DNA from: Pseudomonas beijingensis
Lineage (GTDB): Bacteria; Pseudomonadota; Gammaproteobacteria; Pseudomonadales; Pseudomonadaceae
NCBI RefSeq assembly: GCF_030687295.1
Contig: NZ_CP117425.1
Coordinates: 6,328,001 to 6,392,000 of the forward strand
DNA length: 64,000 nucleotides
Direction of reading: 5' to 3'
Shown: in pieces, positions 28,101 to 36,500 of the stretch
How the letters are laid out: each line of letters starts with the position of its first letter
How positions within the stretch are numbered: position 1 is the stretch's first letter
Position numbers and translations under genes: made by a program
The notes under the pieces: model-generated
Told to the model about the DNA's origin: nothing
The model's input: the letters and a program-made list of their open reading frames with translations, nothing else
Databases searched by the model: none

Positions 28101-29790
28101 ATCGGGCGCTTCCAGGGAAGCCCGGCGCAACGTTTATTTGAGTACATTGAAAACCCAGCGGGAAAGCTATGAAGAAGCGTTGGAGATCCTGATTCAGTGG
28201 CCCGTCTTCCAATCGAGGCCCGACGCACCTCAAGCCAGGCTCGGTTACCTGAACGCGCAAATCAACTTCACGTTCGAAGAGATAGACACCTTACAGGAGC
28301 GATTCGCCCCGGCCCTGAAAACCGCCGTGGACATGACCACCTCGAACATCGAGCACGTGGAGCAAGAACACGTTGATGCCGCCGACAGCATGATCAGGAT
28401 CGGTGACGACATGATCGAGCGCCTGGATTACATGGAGACGCGCTTCTCCAGGCTGAGGAAGGTCGGGCGCGAAGGCGTTGAACTGCTCCGGCAACACCGG
28501 GGGAGGATGCCGTCCTACACGAGCGATGCGATTCGGCTCATCCAGTTGGACATGTATCGCCACCTCTGCTTGTCACTGGAAAGCATCCCCGACATTCCCG
28601 AAGGCTGGGCCGACATGAACCAGCTTGTCGATAACACCACGATCGCATTTCAAAGCCTGCACGACGCCATCGATGAACGCAGCGTGATCCGCCTGGACGA
28701 GCAGATCGATACATTCGGCAGCCTGACGGAGCAGTTCACCGCCATCCAAGAACATCTCCAATACCTGGGCGAGGAATACAAGGACAGCGTCCGTTCAACC
28801 GAACTCAATCGACTGGGCAGGCAGGTCGGCAATCTTAAAAAACGGGCGTTGAATCAGTTGGCCCGCGCCCTCGATGAAAGAAGCAACCGGCGAAGCGAAG
28901 CCGGCCCTTATCGGGAACGCCCAAGGCCCAGGAAGAAATTCATCCGGGCGCGTTTTTGGGGCCTGGTCAGCGGGGAACCCCGTTTGACCAAGACCCTGGA
29001 AGAAACCGATTGGGTCGACGTCAAACACCCTCTCACGGATCGCATCATCGCCACCTTCCATCGCAAGGAAACCGGCGAGTGGCTGCCCCATGTGAATACC
29101 GATACGCCGTTGGCCGTCCCGGCGCTGGGCACCAGCATCACCAAGGGCAAGGCGCTGCTCGACGGATTGATGGCGTTCAAGGCGCAGGTCGAGCAATACA
29201 CGAAGAAACCAGAGCGGTCGCCCACCGGTATCGGCCTGCTTCTGAACGCACACGCCAACCGAATGGAGAAAGTCGCCATCGCGATCACCAAGGGCCTGGA
29301 CAATGCGTCGAACGAAACGGTGGGCATTTCGGCAGATCAACAACGTGTGGCGCAATCCACGCGCACGGCACTCAAGAAGGCATCGAAAACCCTTCACGAC
29401 GAAAGCTTCGAAACCGTACTGAACGTCATCAAGCAGCGCCCGCCGACCATGAGCGACATCATCTGGCTTAAGAGCCGAAACCAGATTTCCATTACCAAGC
29501 AAAAAAATCGACAACGCATCAAAGTCCCTGTGCATGGCTATCTCGACCGATATGAGATCAAGGACCTGACCACCAATAAGACCCTCTGGTTTGCCGATTT
29601 CCATTACTCGAGAAACTGGGTGCCGCCTCATGCGTTCCTTTCCGCGCGTTTGAGAACGCCTGAGCAGGTCAGTCAAGGGATAAGCGTCGAGTCCACCCAA
29701 GCACTTAATCAGCGGCAACTGATGGAGCATTACCGCAGCGAAATTGCCGTGGATCAGGCCAAGGAAGTGTTTTTTTCAAAACAATCATGA
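25189..29790 (+). CDS. Giant toxin-like protein, copy 2 (DUF6543/dermonecrotic-toxin-related)
   Basis: Intact 1533-residue paralogue of the preceding gene. No signal peptide or clear transmembrane run is seen. Visible regions: an N-terminal globular part (about 15-480, with LIEGLHFLTKLPLTSPPVHL and YDSHAYLIDID); a middle region; a module at about 855-925 (GLYQQGGNWYAKIASQWF, WRVDTRLRLRG) like those in Pseudomonas DUF6543 toxins; a long helical, probably coiled-coil segment at about 930-1220; and a basic C-terminal domain (about 1240-1530, RPRKKFIRARFWGLVSG, YLDRYEIKDLTTNKTLWF). I see no recognisable catalytic motif. AGGGA precedes the ATG. It shares its leader with copy 1, so both are probably regulated alike. 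Toxin function is inferred from family resemblance. Confidence 0.68.
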   Translation: MTETVTTTMSFTSEVTLREAVLNQMLAGPTSPEVASLLLRKALKRMYSTLDLDPHNTVVGEPNWDVVDGNIVELPTRYKSLSDLLAERVGESESTLLIEGLHFLTKLPLTSPPVHLPVRITLIGLLINELVPAMTSAFQEQQLVYWNTPLGTTGPRWHELSSNLRKIWNVSQVPGWTATECDMARQLFLYPDLQDRKRHDRYDSHAYLIDIDETDGDTVSRVNENSIVVLIGKIDRKEVILTYSLRNGYEKFASLEALGQSLPTHLNSANRTQIQWRLYEPDGNVFDHKACGLIAMQVKVIGDPGFLEGLIADESEQADNDGPNRNNEPAEDWFQKQIPGWLQAASTSDQFLFAQHLKNLSALSSAHAGKTYLEGIPSIKQYALNRLKQQMLSDHADASTLELENIEVQIRSPVVWGTFVVPGKIQTTRFSLVELALQNLIALPLGDKIVRSLNGHALPEWMTADYVESLVTQIDIGRVYPTLIKNKLLDDPAESTRRESLYTAQLRIQLPLLALESKIRGLGDIDERGYRYVAALMEPKASERQVDGQTIVLRQLAFESKHALSTSADVVTNMFVIGPKEPDAGPCLLYRPLLEPQLCQYPAFSNLIYAIRQTASLRQSVLAWLPDGVRDTYSRFVFPGALPSPWAIAEFAADPVSSWLNSAPIGLSEKTLGADFLPQLFKANADALVELADRQSVSNSENRWATFKQAGWLIFNLALPYLGSSVGTAAWLWQILDDLETLTQSDEASNRQATWEAFIDLLLNMAMAITTHAIDRARENADSRRPAAPAVVHESQSPTKPELVIERLAPLTQKKPSPEHYDAIRASGALTDQPAKRAKLLESFSVSEPENAEQPMIEGALKGLYQQGGNWYAKIASQWFDVTVEGEHVSIVDANESTRTGPPLINDAAGEWRVDTRLRLRGSGSKGVRQKVIADAKRLSNRLLAELNRFEERKTQNQKLLTMNAKEMSQASGASREARRNVYLSTLKTQRESYEEALEILIQWPVFQSRPDAPQARLGYLNAQINFTFEEIDTLQERFAPALKTAVDMTTSNIEHVEQEHVDAADSMIRIGDDMIERLDYMETRFSRLRKVGREGVELLRQHRGRMPSYTSDAIRLIQLDMYRHLCLSLESIPDIPEGWADMNQLVDNTTIAFQSLHDAIDERSVIRLDEQIDTFGSLTEQFTAIQEHLQYLGEEYKDSVRSTELNRLGRQVGNLKKRALNQLARALDERSNRRSEAGPYRERPRPRKKFIRARFWGLVSGEPRLTKTLEETDWVDVKHPLTDRIIATFHRKETGEWLPHVNTDTPLAVPALGTSITKGKALLDGLMAFKAQVEQYTKKPERSPTGIGLLLNAHANRMEKVAIAITKGLDNASNETVGISADQQRVAQSTRTALKKASKTLHDESFETVLNVIKQRPPTMSDIIWLKSRNQISITKQKNRQRIKVPVHGYLDRYEIKDLTTNKTLWFADFHYSRNWVPPHAFLSARLRTPEQVSQGISVESTQALNQRQLMEHYRSEIAVDQAKEVFFSKQS

Positions 29791-29798
29791 CGGTAAAA

Positions 29799-29824
29799 AC
29801 CAGGGCATCCACAGATGTCCTGGT
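29799..29824. terminator. Stem-loop between convergent toxin copy 2 and MocR genes
   Basis: ACCAGGGCAT, a six-base loop and ATGTCCTGGT form a ten-pair stem with one G-T pair in the 43-base gap between two convergent genes. The 5' side is preceded by AAAAA, giving a T-run after the hairpin for leftward transcripts, so it best fits a terminator for the MocR gene. Confidence 0.5.
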
Positions 29825-29833
29825 TCCGCGTCT

Positions 29834-31393
29834 TCAGATTTTCCAGGCAGTTGCCAGGTTCGCCAGCGCGACGGCTATCGCCGCTGGCGGGACCGCTGCG
29901 AACCCCAGCACCAAGCCGGCGCGTACCTGGGACGACGTTGTCGCCGGCAACCAGTAGCTACTCAAGCCATTGACTTCCACGCCTGCGCTGACCGCTTGGG
30001 CGATCAGCTCGTGCTCACGTTCAATGCTGTCCACCGGCACCGTGACATGGAGCCCGGCCACCACCGTGGGCATGGCGCCGACACCCGCAACGGCCTTCGG
30101 CCAGCCCGCCAGCAACGCGTCCCGCCGGGCCAGGGCTGCCCTGCGCATCCGCCGGATATGCCGCTGGAAATGCCCGGCGGCCATGAACTCGGCCATCACC
30201 GCCTGGGTGCTGACTTCGGAGTGGCGCACGTCCACGGCGCGGCGCCGGGCGAAGGCGTTGACCAGGCCTGGCGGCAGCACCAGGTAGCCCAGGCGCAAGG
30301 CCGGGAACGCCACTTTGCCGAACGTGCCGACGTAGAGCACCCGCCCCTGGCGATCCAGTGCCGCCAAGGGCGCCAGGGGCGCGCCGCTGTAGCGGTACTC
30401 GCCGTCGTAGTCGTCCTCGACGATCCAGCCGTCGTTGCGTTCGGCCCAGGCCAGCAGTTCCAGGCGCCGTGGCAGGCTCATGACGACCCCGGTCGGATAC
30501 TGGTGGGACGGGGTGACGTAGGCCAGCCGACAGTGGCTCAACCCATCGAGCGCCGTGCAATCCAAACCATCGCCATCCACCGGCACGCCCCGGACATCGG
30601 CACCGGCAACGGCGAACGCATGCCCGGCCGCGCGATAGCCGGGATTTTCCACCGCCACGACGTCGCCCGGGTCCACCAGCAGCTGTGCACAAAGGCTGAT
30701 GCCCTGCTGTGCGCCACTGGTGATCACAATTTGTTCAGCCGTGCAGTGCAGCCCCCGGGAGCTGCGTAAATAAGCGGCGATCAGCCCGCGCAAGCGCGCA
30801 TCCCCTTGGGAATCGCCATAACACAGCTGTTGCAGGTCCGGCTTGCGCCAGAAAGCCGCATTCAGCTTGGCCCAGACGTCGAAAGGGAACAGATCGAAAG
30901 CCGGCACACCGACCCTGAATGCTCGCGGCGGGCCACTGGGCGGTTGGGGCAAATGGTGGTTTTCGACACGATTCAACACACCGCTGTGGATAACTTTACT
31001 GGATGGAATCACAGGCAAATCGAGCCAGTCTGTGGATAAGGCTGTGGGTAAGTCTGTTGAAAACCCTGTGGATACTTTTGTGGATATGTTTTTCAGCGGC
31101 AATGTTGTCGAGGACAGTTTCGCCACGTAAGTACCATCACCAACCCGCCCTTCGATGAAACCTTCGGCGTAGAGCTGGTCGTAGGCGCGCACCACGCTGT
31201 TGCGCGAGATCGACAAGGCCGCCGCCAGGTCGCGGCTGGCCGGCAGGCGCGTGCCGCTGGCCAGGCGTCCGTCCAGCACTCGGGCACGCAATGCCTGGTA
31301 CAGCTGACGGCTGAGCCCCTGGCGGCGATCCAACTCGATGCCGGCGGGGTTGAATGACAGTGGCGGCACGGCGTTGTGCATGACAGTCCTCAC
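29834..31393 (-). CDS. MocR/PdxR-family regulator (GntR winged helix fused to aminotransferase-like domain)
   Basis: MocR regulators join a GntR DNA-binding domain to a fold-type I PLP domain and usually sense PLP or amino-metabolites. The 519-residue product has the winged helix at about 25-95 (SRQLYQALRARVLDGRLASG, LAAALSISRNSVVRAYDQL) and a PLP domain from about 170 on, with TSGAQQGISL, EDDYDGEYRY and GTFGKVAFPALRLGY carrying the likely PLP lysine. The linker between the domains holds five tandem four-residue units of the type (I/V/F/L)-(S/P)-T-x, encoded by 12-base repeats at 31031-31087. It is divergent from paiB with an 88-base gap and may control it. A start at 31381 is possible. Confidence 0.85.
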   Translation of the reverse strand: MRTVMHNAVPPLSFNPAGIELDRRQGLSRQLYQALRARVLDGRLASGTRLPASRDLAAALSISRNSVVRAYDQLYAEGFIEGRVGDGTYVAKLSSTTLPLKNISTKVSTGFSTDLPTALSTDWLDLPVIPSSKVIHSGVLNRVENHHLPQPPSGPPRAFRVGVPAFDLFPFDVWAKLNAAFWRKPDLQQLCYGDSQGDARLRGLIAAYLRSSRGLHCTAEQIVITSGAQQGISLCAQLLVDPGDVVAVENPGYRAAGHAFAVAGADVRGVPVDGDGLDCTALDGLSHCRLAYVTPSHQYPTGVVMSLPRRLELLAWAERNDGWIVEDDYDGEYRYSGAPLAPLAALDRQGRVLYVGTFGKVAFPALRLGYLVLPPGLVNAFARRRAVDVRHSEVSTQAVMAEFMAAGHFQRHIRRMRRAALARRDALLAGWPKAVAGVGAMPTVVAGLHVTVPVDSIEREHELIAQAVSAGVEVNGLSSYWLPATTSSQVRAGLVLGFAAVPPAAIAVALANLATAWKI

Positions 31394-31481
31394 GAATGGA
31401 CCTATCGAATTGGCCGGAAGTGGCTCTTACAACAGACCAATAGCCTGCCTAGGATGCTCGCATTCGCCAAGGAAAATCGTC

Positions 31482-32123
31482 ATGTACAACCCCAAAGCCT
31501 TTGCCGTCGACGACCTGCCCCAGTTGCACCAGATGATGGGCGATTGCCGCCTGGCTGTGTTGGTCACCCACGGTGAGCACGGTTTGCAGGCCAGCCATTT
31601 GCCGCTGTTGCTGGACACGCAACAGGGGCCGAACGGCAGCCTCTACGGGCACATGGCCCGGGCCAATCCACAATGGCGCGACCTGGAAGCCGGCGCCGAG
31701 GCCCTGGTGATATTCGCCGGTGCCGAGGCCTACGTCAGCCCGGCTTTCTACTCAAGCAAGGCTGAACACGGCAAGGTCGTGCCGACCTGGAATTACGTGG
31801 CCGTACACGCCTACGGCAGCGCCGAGGTGTTCAGCGACGCCCATCGCCTGCGCAACCTGGTCAGCGCCCTCACCGACCGCCACGAAAGCGCTCGCGCCCT
31901 CCCCTGGAAACTCGATGACGCACCGGCCGAGTACATCGACAGCATGCTCAAGGCCATCGTCGGCTTCGCCCTGCCCATCCAGCGCCTGGAAGGCAAGCGC
32001 AAGCTCAGCCAGAACCGCAGCCCCGAGGATGTCGCCGGGGTACGCAACGGCCTCGCCACCAGCCCCGATCCACAGGACCGGGCCCTCGCCCACCTGATGC
32101 CTGAACAATCGTCCAAGGAGTGA
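31482..32123 (+). CDS. paiB: FMN-binding PaiB-family negative regulator
   Basis: PaiB-type proteins have a split-barrel flavin-binding fold and were first described as negative regulators of degradative-enzyme synthesis in Bacillus. The 213-residue product starts MYNPKAFAVDDLPQLHQMM and carries the family's AGAEAYVSPAFYSSK, VVPTWNYVAVHAYG and EGKRKLSQNRSPEDV blocks. The ATG at 31482 has AAGGAA upstream; an open extension to 31338 overlaps the MocR promoter and lacks similarity. The next gene, a GNAT acetyltransferase, starts three bases after the stop. A PaiB-GNAT pair recalls the paiAB operon of Bacillus, where paiA is a polyamine acetyltransferase. Confidence 0.88.
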   Translation: MYNPKAFAVDDLPQLHQMMGDCRLAVLVTHGEHGLQASHLPLLLDTQQGPNGSLYGHMARANPQWRDLEAGAEALVIFAGAEAYVSPAFYSSKAEHGKVVPTWNYVAVHAYGSAEVFSDAHRLRNLVSALTDRHESARALPWKLDDAPAEYIDSMLKAIVGFALPIQRLEGKRKLSQNRSPEDVAGVRNGLATSPDPQDRALAHLMPEQSSKE

Positions 32124-32125
32124 AC

Positions 32126-32572
32126 ATGAGCCAACTCGACATCCGCCGCGTCAGCGCCGACGATCACGCCGCCTGGCTGCCGTTGTGGCACGCCTACCTG
32201 CGCTTCTACAACACCGAACTGCCGGAGGCGGTCAGCCAAAGCACCTGGCAGCGCTTGCTCGATGAGCGTGAACCGACCCATGCTGCCCTGGCCTGGCAGG
32301 GCGACACGGCGGTGGGCCTGGTGCACTTTATCTACCACCGTTCGAACTGGAGCATCGAGAACTCCTGCTACCTGCAAGATTTGCTGGTGACGGAACAGCG
32401 CCGTGGCACCGGCGTAGGTCGCCAGCTCATCGAATTCGTCTACGCCACCGCCAAGACCGATGGCTGCTGCAAGGTGCACTGGTTGACCCACGAAACCAAC
32501 GCCACGGCGATCCAGCTGTACGAGCGCATCGCCGAGCGCCCAGGCTACATTCAATTTCGCAAAGCCCTTTAA
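32126..32572 (+). CDS. GNAT-family N-acetyltransferase
   Basis: The 148-residue product has the GNAT core: a YLQDLLVTEQRRGTGVGRQLI strand-loop-helix with the acetyl-CoA pyrophosphate-binding Q/R-x-x-G-x-G/A pattern (RRGTGVG, about residues 91-97) and the C-terminal WLTHETNATAIQLYERI motif. The ATG at 32126 has AAGGAG five bases upstream, inside the paiB end; a GTG six bases earlier overlaps the paiB stop and is less likely. Substrate is unknown; the position next to paiB hints at an amine substrate. A second GNAT gene follows after ten bases. Confidence 0.87.
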   Translation: MSQLDIRRVSADDHAAWLPLWHAYLRFYNTELPEAVSQSTWQRLLDEREPTHAALAWQGDTAVGLVHFIYHRSNWSIENSCYLQDLLVTEQRRGTGVGRQLIEFVYATAKTDGCCKVHWLTHETNATAIQLYERIAERPGYIQFRKAL

Positions 32573-32582
32573 GGAGCGCCTT

Positions 32583-33254
32583 ATGTCGACTTCACTCGCT
32601 GATTGGAAAGGTGTCCCGGCGCCGTCTGCGCAATTGCTCGAAGGGCGCTTCATCCGCCTGGAAAAACTCGACCCGGCGCGGCATGCCGATGGCCTGTGGC
32701 AAGCCCTCGAAGGCCCCGGCGCCGACCCGAAACTCTGGGATTACTTGCCCTATGGCCCGTTCAAGGATCGCGGCGCGTTCGATGCCTGGCTGAACAACCA
32801 CGCCGCCAACACCGACCCGTATTTCTTCAGCGTGATCGACCGCGCCAGCGGCGAGGTGCAGGGCATTCTCAGCCTCATGTCCATAGTCCCGACCCAGGGC
32901 CGCATCGAGATTGGCCACGTGACCTTCGGCGCGCCGATGCAGCGCTCGCCGAAAAGCACCGAGGCGGTTTATCTGCTGGCCAAGGAGTCGTTCACCCTGG
33001 GTTATCGTCGCCTGGAGTGGAAATGCAACAACGCCAACGCCCGCTCCAAATACGCCGCCGAGCGGCTGGGGTTCACGTTCGAGGGCGTGTTCCGCCAACA
33101 CATGGTGGTCAAGGGCCAGAACCGCGACACCGCCTGGTACTCGATGCTGGATTCGGAATGGCCCGCCATCGGCGCCGGGTTCGAGCGCTGGTTGAGCGAC
33201 GAGAACCAGCGTGAGGACGGGCAAGTGCGTGGTTTGGTGGAGTGTCGATCCTAA
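32583..33254 (+). CDS. GNAT-family N-acetyltransferase (RimJ/RimL type)
   Basis: The 223-residue product resembles RimJ/RimL-like acetyltransferases: LEGRFIRLEKLDPARHADGL near the N-terminus, IEIGHVTFGAPMQRSPKSTEA in the middle (a family signature) and YRRLEWKCNNANARSKYAAE followed by RLGFTFEGVFRQ. AAGGAG precedes the ATG by six bases. It ends the paiB-GNAT-GNAT run. The substrate cannot be read from sequence; this subgroup acetylates amino groups of proteins or small molecules. Confidence 0.88.
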   Translation: MSTSLADWKGVPAPSAQLLEGRFIRLEKLDPARHADGLWQALEGPGADPKLWDYLPYGPFKDRGAFDAWLNNHAANTDPYFFSVIDRASGEVQGILSLMSIVPTQGRIEIGHVTFGAPMQRSPKSTEAVYLLAKESFTLGYRRLEWKCNNANARSKYAAERLGFTFEGVFRQHMVVKGQNRDTAWYSMLDSEWPAIGAGFERWLSDENQREDGQVRGLVECRS

Positions 33255-33292
33255 GTCAACTGCCGACCACCTACCCTATGGCGGACTGTAAT

Positions 33293-33540
33293 CCCCTCGC
33301 CACGGTTTTTGGCTGGAAACCCAATACCCGCCACACCACCACCCCTGTGGCGAGGGAGCTTGCTCCCGCTGGGGTGCGAAGCAGCCCTAAACCTACCGCC
33401 TCGGTGGCTCAGGTGATTGCGTTCAGCCTTTTTGGGGCTGCTGCGCAGCCCAGCGGGAGCAAGCTCCCTCGCCACGGTTTTTGGCTGGAAACCTAATCTC
33501 CGCTACACAACGCCCCTGTGGCGAGGGCCCTTGTTACGGT
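33293..33540. repeat. REP cluster with 27-base direct repeat
   Basis: REP palindromes occur at 33344-33390 and 33434-33478 in opposite orientation, with a partial copy near 33515-33531. The tail CGCCACGGTTTTTGGCTGG and its flanks recur at about 33298 and 33469, giving a direct repeat about 170 bases apart. The repeats fill the gap between the GNAT gene and the convergent toxin locus. Confidence 0.7.
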
Positions 33541-33543
33541 ACA

Positions 33544-36500
33544 TCACTCGGGTATCGGCGTTTTGCGTGTAGCCAGGAATGATCGAAGCGATTCGGGGGT
33601 CACCCCCGGTCCGACGTATTGCCAGGCCCAGTCCGGTATCGTTCCATGACGACTCAGGTAAAGCGCGAGCGTCAGGCGGCTGTGTTCGGCAAGCGTTCCT
33701 GGAAAGTCAAAGTTGTGCAGAAATGCCAGCACCTGTCTCGGGGTCACGTTATAAGCGCTGAGAATAACCTGATGGGCGCGGGCTTCATCGGCGGCAAGGC
33801 TGTCGATCAACGCGCTGGTGAACGCCGACTCGGAACTCAGCGAATCAGGCCGCGCCAGTGTTTGCCGGATATTCTCATCGCTGAATTGCGGCCCCACCAG
33901 GTCTTCCCAGATTCGCCAGGCGCTACGCGCTGAGATACCGGGCATGGTTTGAATGGATTGCCAGAGGTACGGGATCTCGAACAAAACCGCGATCCGGCTA
34001 TTGGAAGCCATCTGACCTGCAACGCTGAACAGCCCCGTGGCCGTCGACATATTGCTCTGATCGAGATACCGCGCACCTTGGAGAAAATCCCAAAAACTCA
34101 CAAAGGCCTTCTGGTGGTAAACAAGGTAGCGCAGGTTGGCGTCATCGAACGGCCGCATCCAATCAATATCGATGCGGCCGCTTCTCACCACCTCTCGATA
34201 ACGACTGCCGGCATAGGCGGCAATGATTTGAAGACGCGCGTCAGACAGCGCCGGATTACGTATCCATGCCGCAAGATTCTTCACCGGAAACAGGCCGCCC
34301 AAATTGGAACCGATCACGGGACTGCGCAGCAGGATCTGGGCCCGCCTCAACAAGGCGGGGTGACGCCCGAGGGTCACAGTGAGCAGGTCCGTGAGGTCTT
34401 CGACCCTGTCGTAGTATTTGAACTGGTCCATCAGATCATCGTCGTCGATGACCTTGCCCGTTTCATGCTCGTATCGACTACTCACTTTTTCGAGATCATC
34501 GTGATCTACCAGATACTTACCATCGAGTAGTTCTTCGAGCTGATCGGGATTGAGCCCGACCATGCACGGCTTCATCGTATTTGACGAAGGCCATGTCATT
34601 GCGAGGATGATGGTCTGTCAGGTCACGGGCCCTGATACCGTACTCGAGCATGATGTGCACCACGTCCTGAGTGAGCATGAGGTATTCATTATTGAGCAGT
34701 TCGGCGATTTCCCGACTGTTGATGGGCTGCAGCAGCACATCCTCGAAGAACGCCTGCAAGGCCTGATCCTTTTGCGCGTAATACGGAATGCTGCTCAGCG
34801 CCAGGATTCCCGGCGGGCGGGGTGATAAAAATTGCCCGATGTATTGCAGGATCTCCGGCGGCAAGTTAGCCACTTGGGCCTGGTTCAATACCCTGCGCTC
34901 CATTTCTCTTGCATACAGGTCCAAGTAATTGCGCAGCGGCTGGAACAAGCCATTTGGATTGTCACCGCCATAGATGATTCGGGTGAGATCGAGCACGGCC
35001 GACTGGTCCATGATATCTGCCAGCGTCCGTGCATTGTCAGAGAGCGCTTGCTGAAGCCCGGAGGGTTGCGCCCACCAGGTAGTCATGCACCTCCGGGTGC
35101 AGATCGATGTAATCGGCCAGGTCGTTGCGCAATCCCTGCATCGAAAACCGCTCCGACGCCGGCCCCTCATTCAGTCCCCGCGCGGTGGCATTGAAGAAGC
35201 AGTCTCCGTTGGCATCGAACTCGACGACCTCTTCCCCCAACATCAGGTTGTAATGGTTCTCACCGATTCGGCTCAAAACGACATCGGTGTCTGATCGAAG
35301 CGGATGATTAATCGCCGGATAAGCCCGTTCACCCTGTCCCGGCGTAAAACGCACTGACCAGTCTTGACGGTCCGGCCTTTGCTCGATGATCAACAAGCTG
35401 CGGTTGCGTGGCCAATTCGGCAGCCGGGTGATGAGGGCCGGGACCAGATCCATGATCTCGACGTCCCACTCGCCAGACGTGCGTACCAGATCGGCAGCGG
35501 TGCGAGACGATGGGGCAGGCCTCTTGGGATTCGAGGGGCCTGGCTGAGGGGACGTCTCCCGTGAGCGCTTGCCACCGCCCCAACCATGGCCTACCGAGCG
35601 CCACTCGCCATCGGGCATGCGCGCCACGGTACTTCTGCTCACGCCACTGGAGCGGATGCTCAACCCCGTAACCGGGTCGACAATGGTGGCCTCGGTGGCC
35701 CTCAGCCGCGTATGGTCGTGCACCCGGAACACCGTCCCGTCGGGTTGCCGCACATACACCGGACGGGTCACGCTCCCCCGTGGCGTTCTGAGTGATCGTG
35801 GGGCGATAAAACCCCTGAGGGTCCGGGGTGACGCCTTGTAACAGCGACGTATCCGTCACGGCATAACGGCGATAGAGCGCCTCTTCCAGCGGCAGTCCGC
35901 CCAGCGCTTCGGCCTGGTTTTGGCGAGCCGTCACCGCCAGGAAAGTGGACCGGCCGCGTACCGGCACGCTCACCCCACCGGCCAGCCCTTTCTGCACATG
36001 GTTTGCCACGCGATCGACGAACGCCAGGGTGGGCAGGTTCGTGGGCACGGCACCGGTCCTGAGCACCAGCAGACCTGTGTTGATGGCGCGCTTGAGCATC
36101 TGGAAACCGGGCACCAGCAGCAGCCCGGCCAAGTCAAAAATGATCTCGACCGTCATCATCGCCAGCTTCGCCGCGGTTTGATGACTGATATCCCGGTTGC
36201 TGTTGGAGCGGTGATCCGCGTAGGCGCTTTGGAAGTCGACGTAGGCTCGGTGGAGCTCTTCAAAAAGATCGCCATTGAGCAACACCCCACGAACCAGCGG
36301 ACGACCGCCCTGCTGCCCCAATGAACGCTTTATCTGCGTGGGGTCCAGCGTGGAAATACGCGAATGGAAATACGCCTGCCATTCTTTTTCCGGCAACAAC
36401 TCGGCAATGCCGTCGCTCAGGTCGGCGAACTCACGAAAATCATCGCCACCGGGGCTGTCCGGAAAATAAACGCCCACGGTGCCCTGGATATCCGGGCCGT

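Noticed and set aside
30985..31087. Replication origin suggested by clustered DnaA-box-like 9-mers
   Set aside because: They lie inside a coding linker with 12-base periodicity, no AT-rich unwinding element is adjacent, and no origin genes (dnaA, dnaN, rpmH) are nearby.
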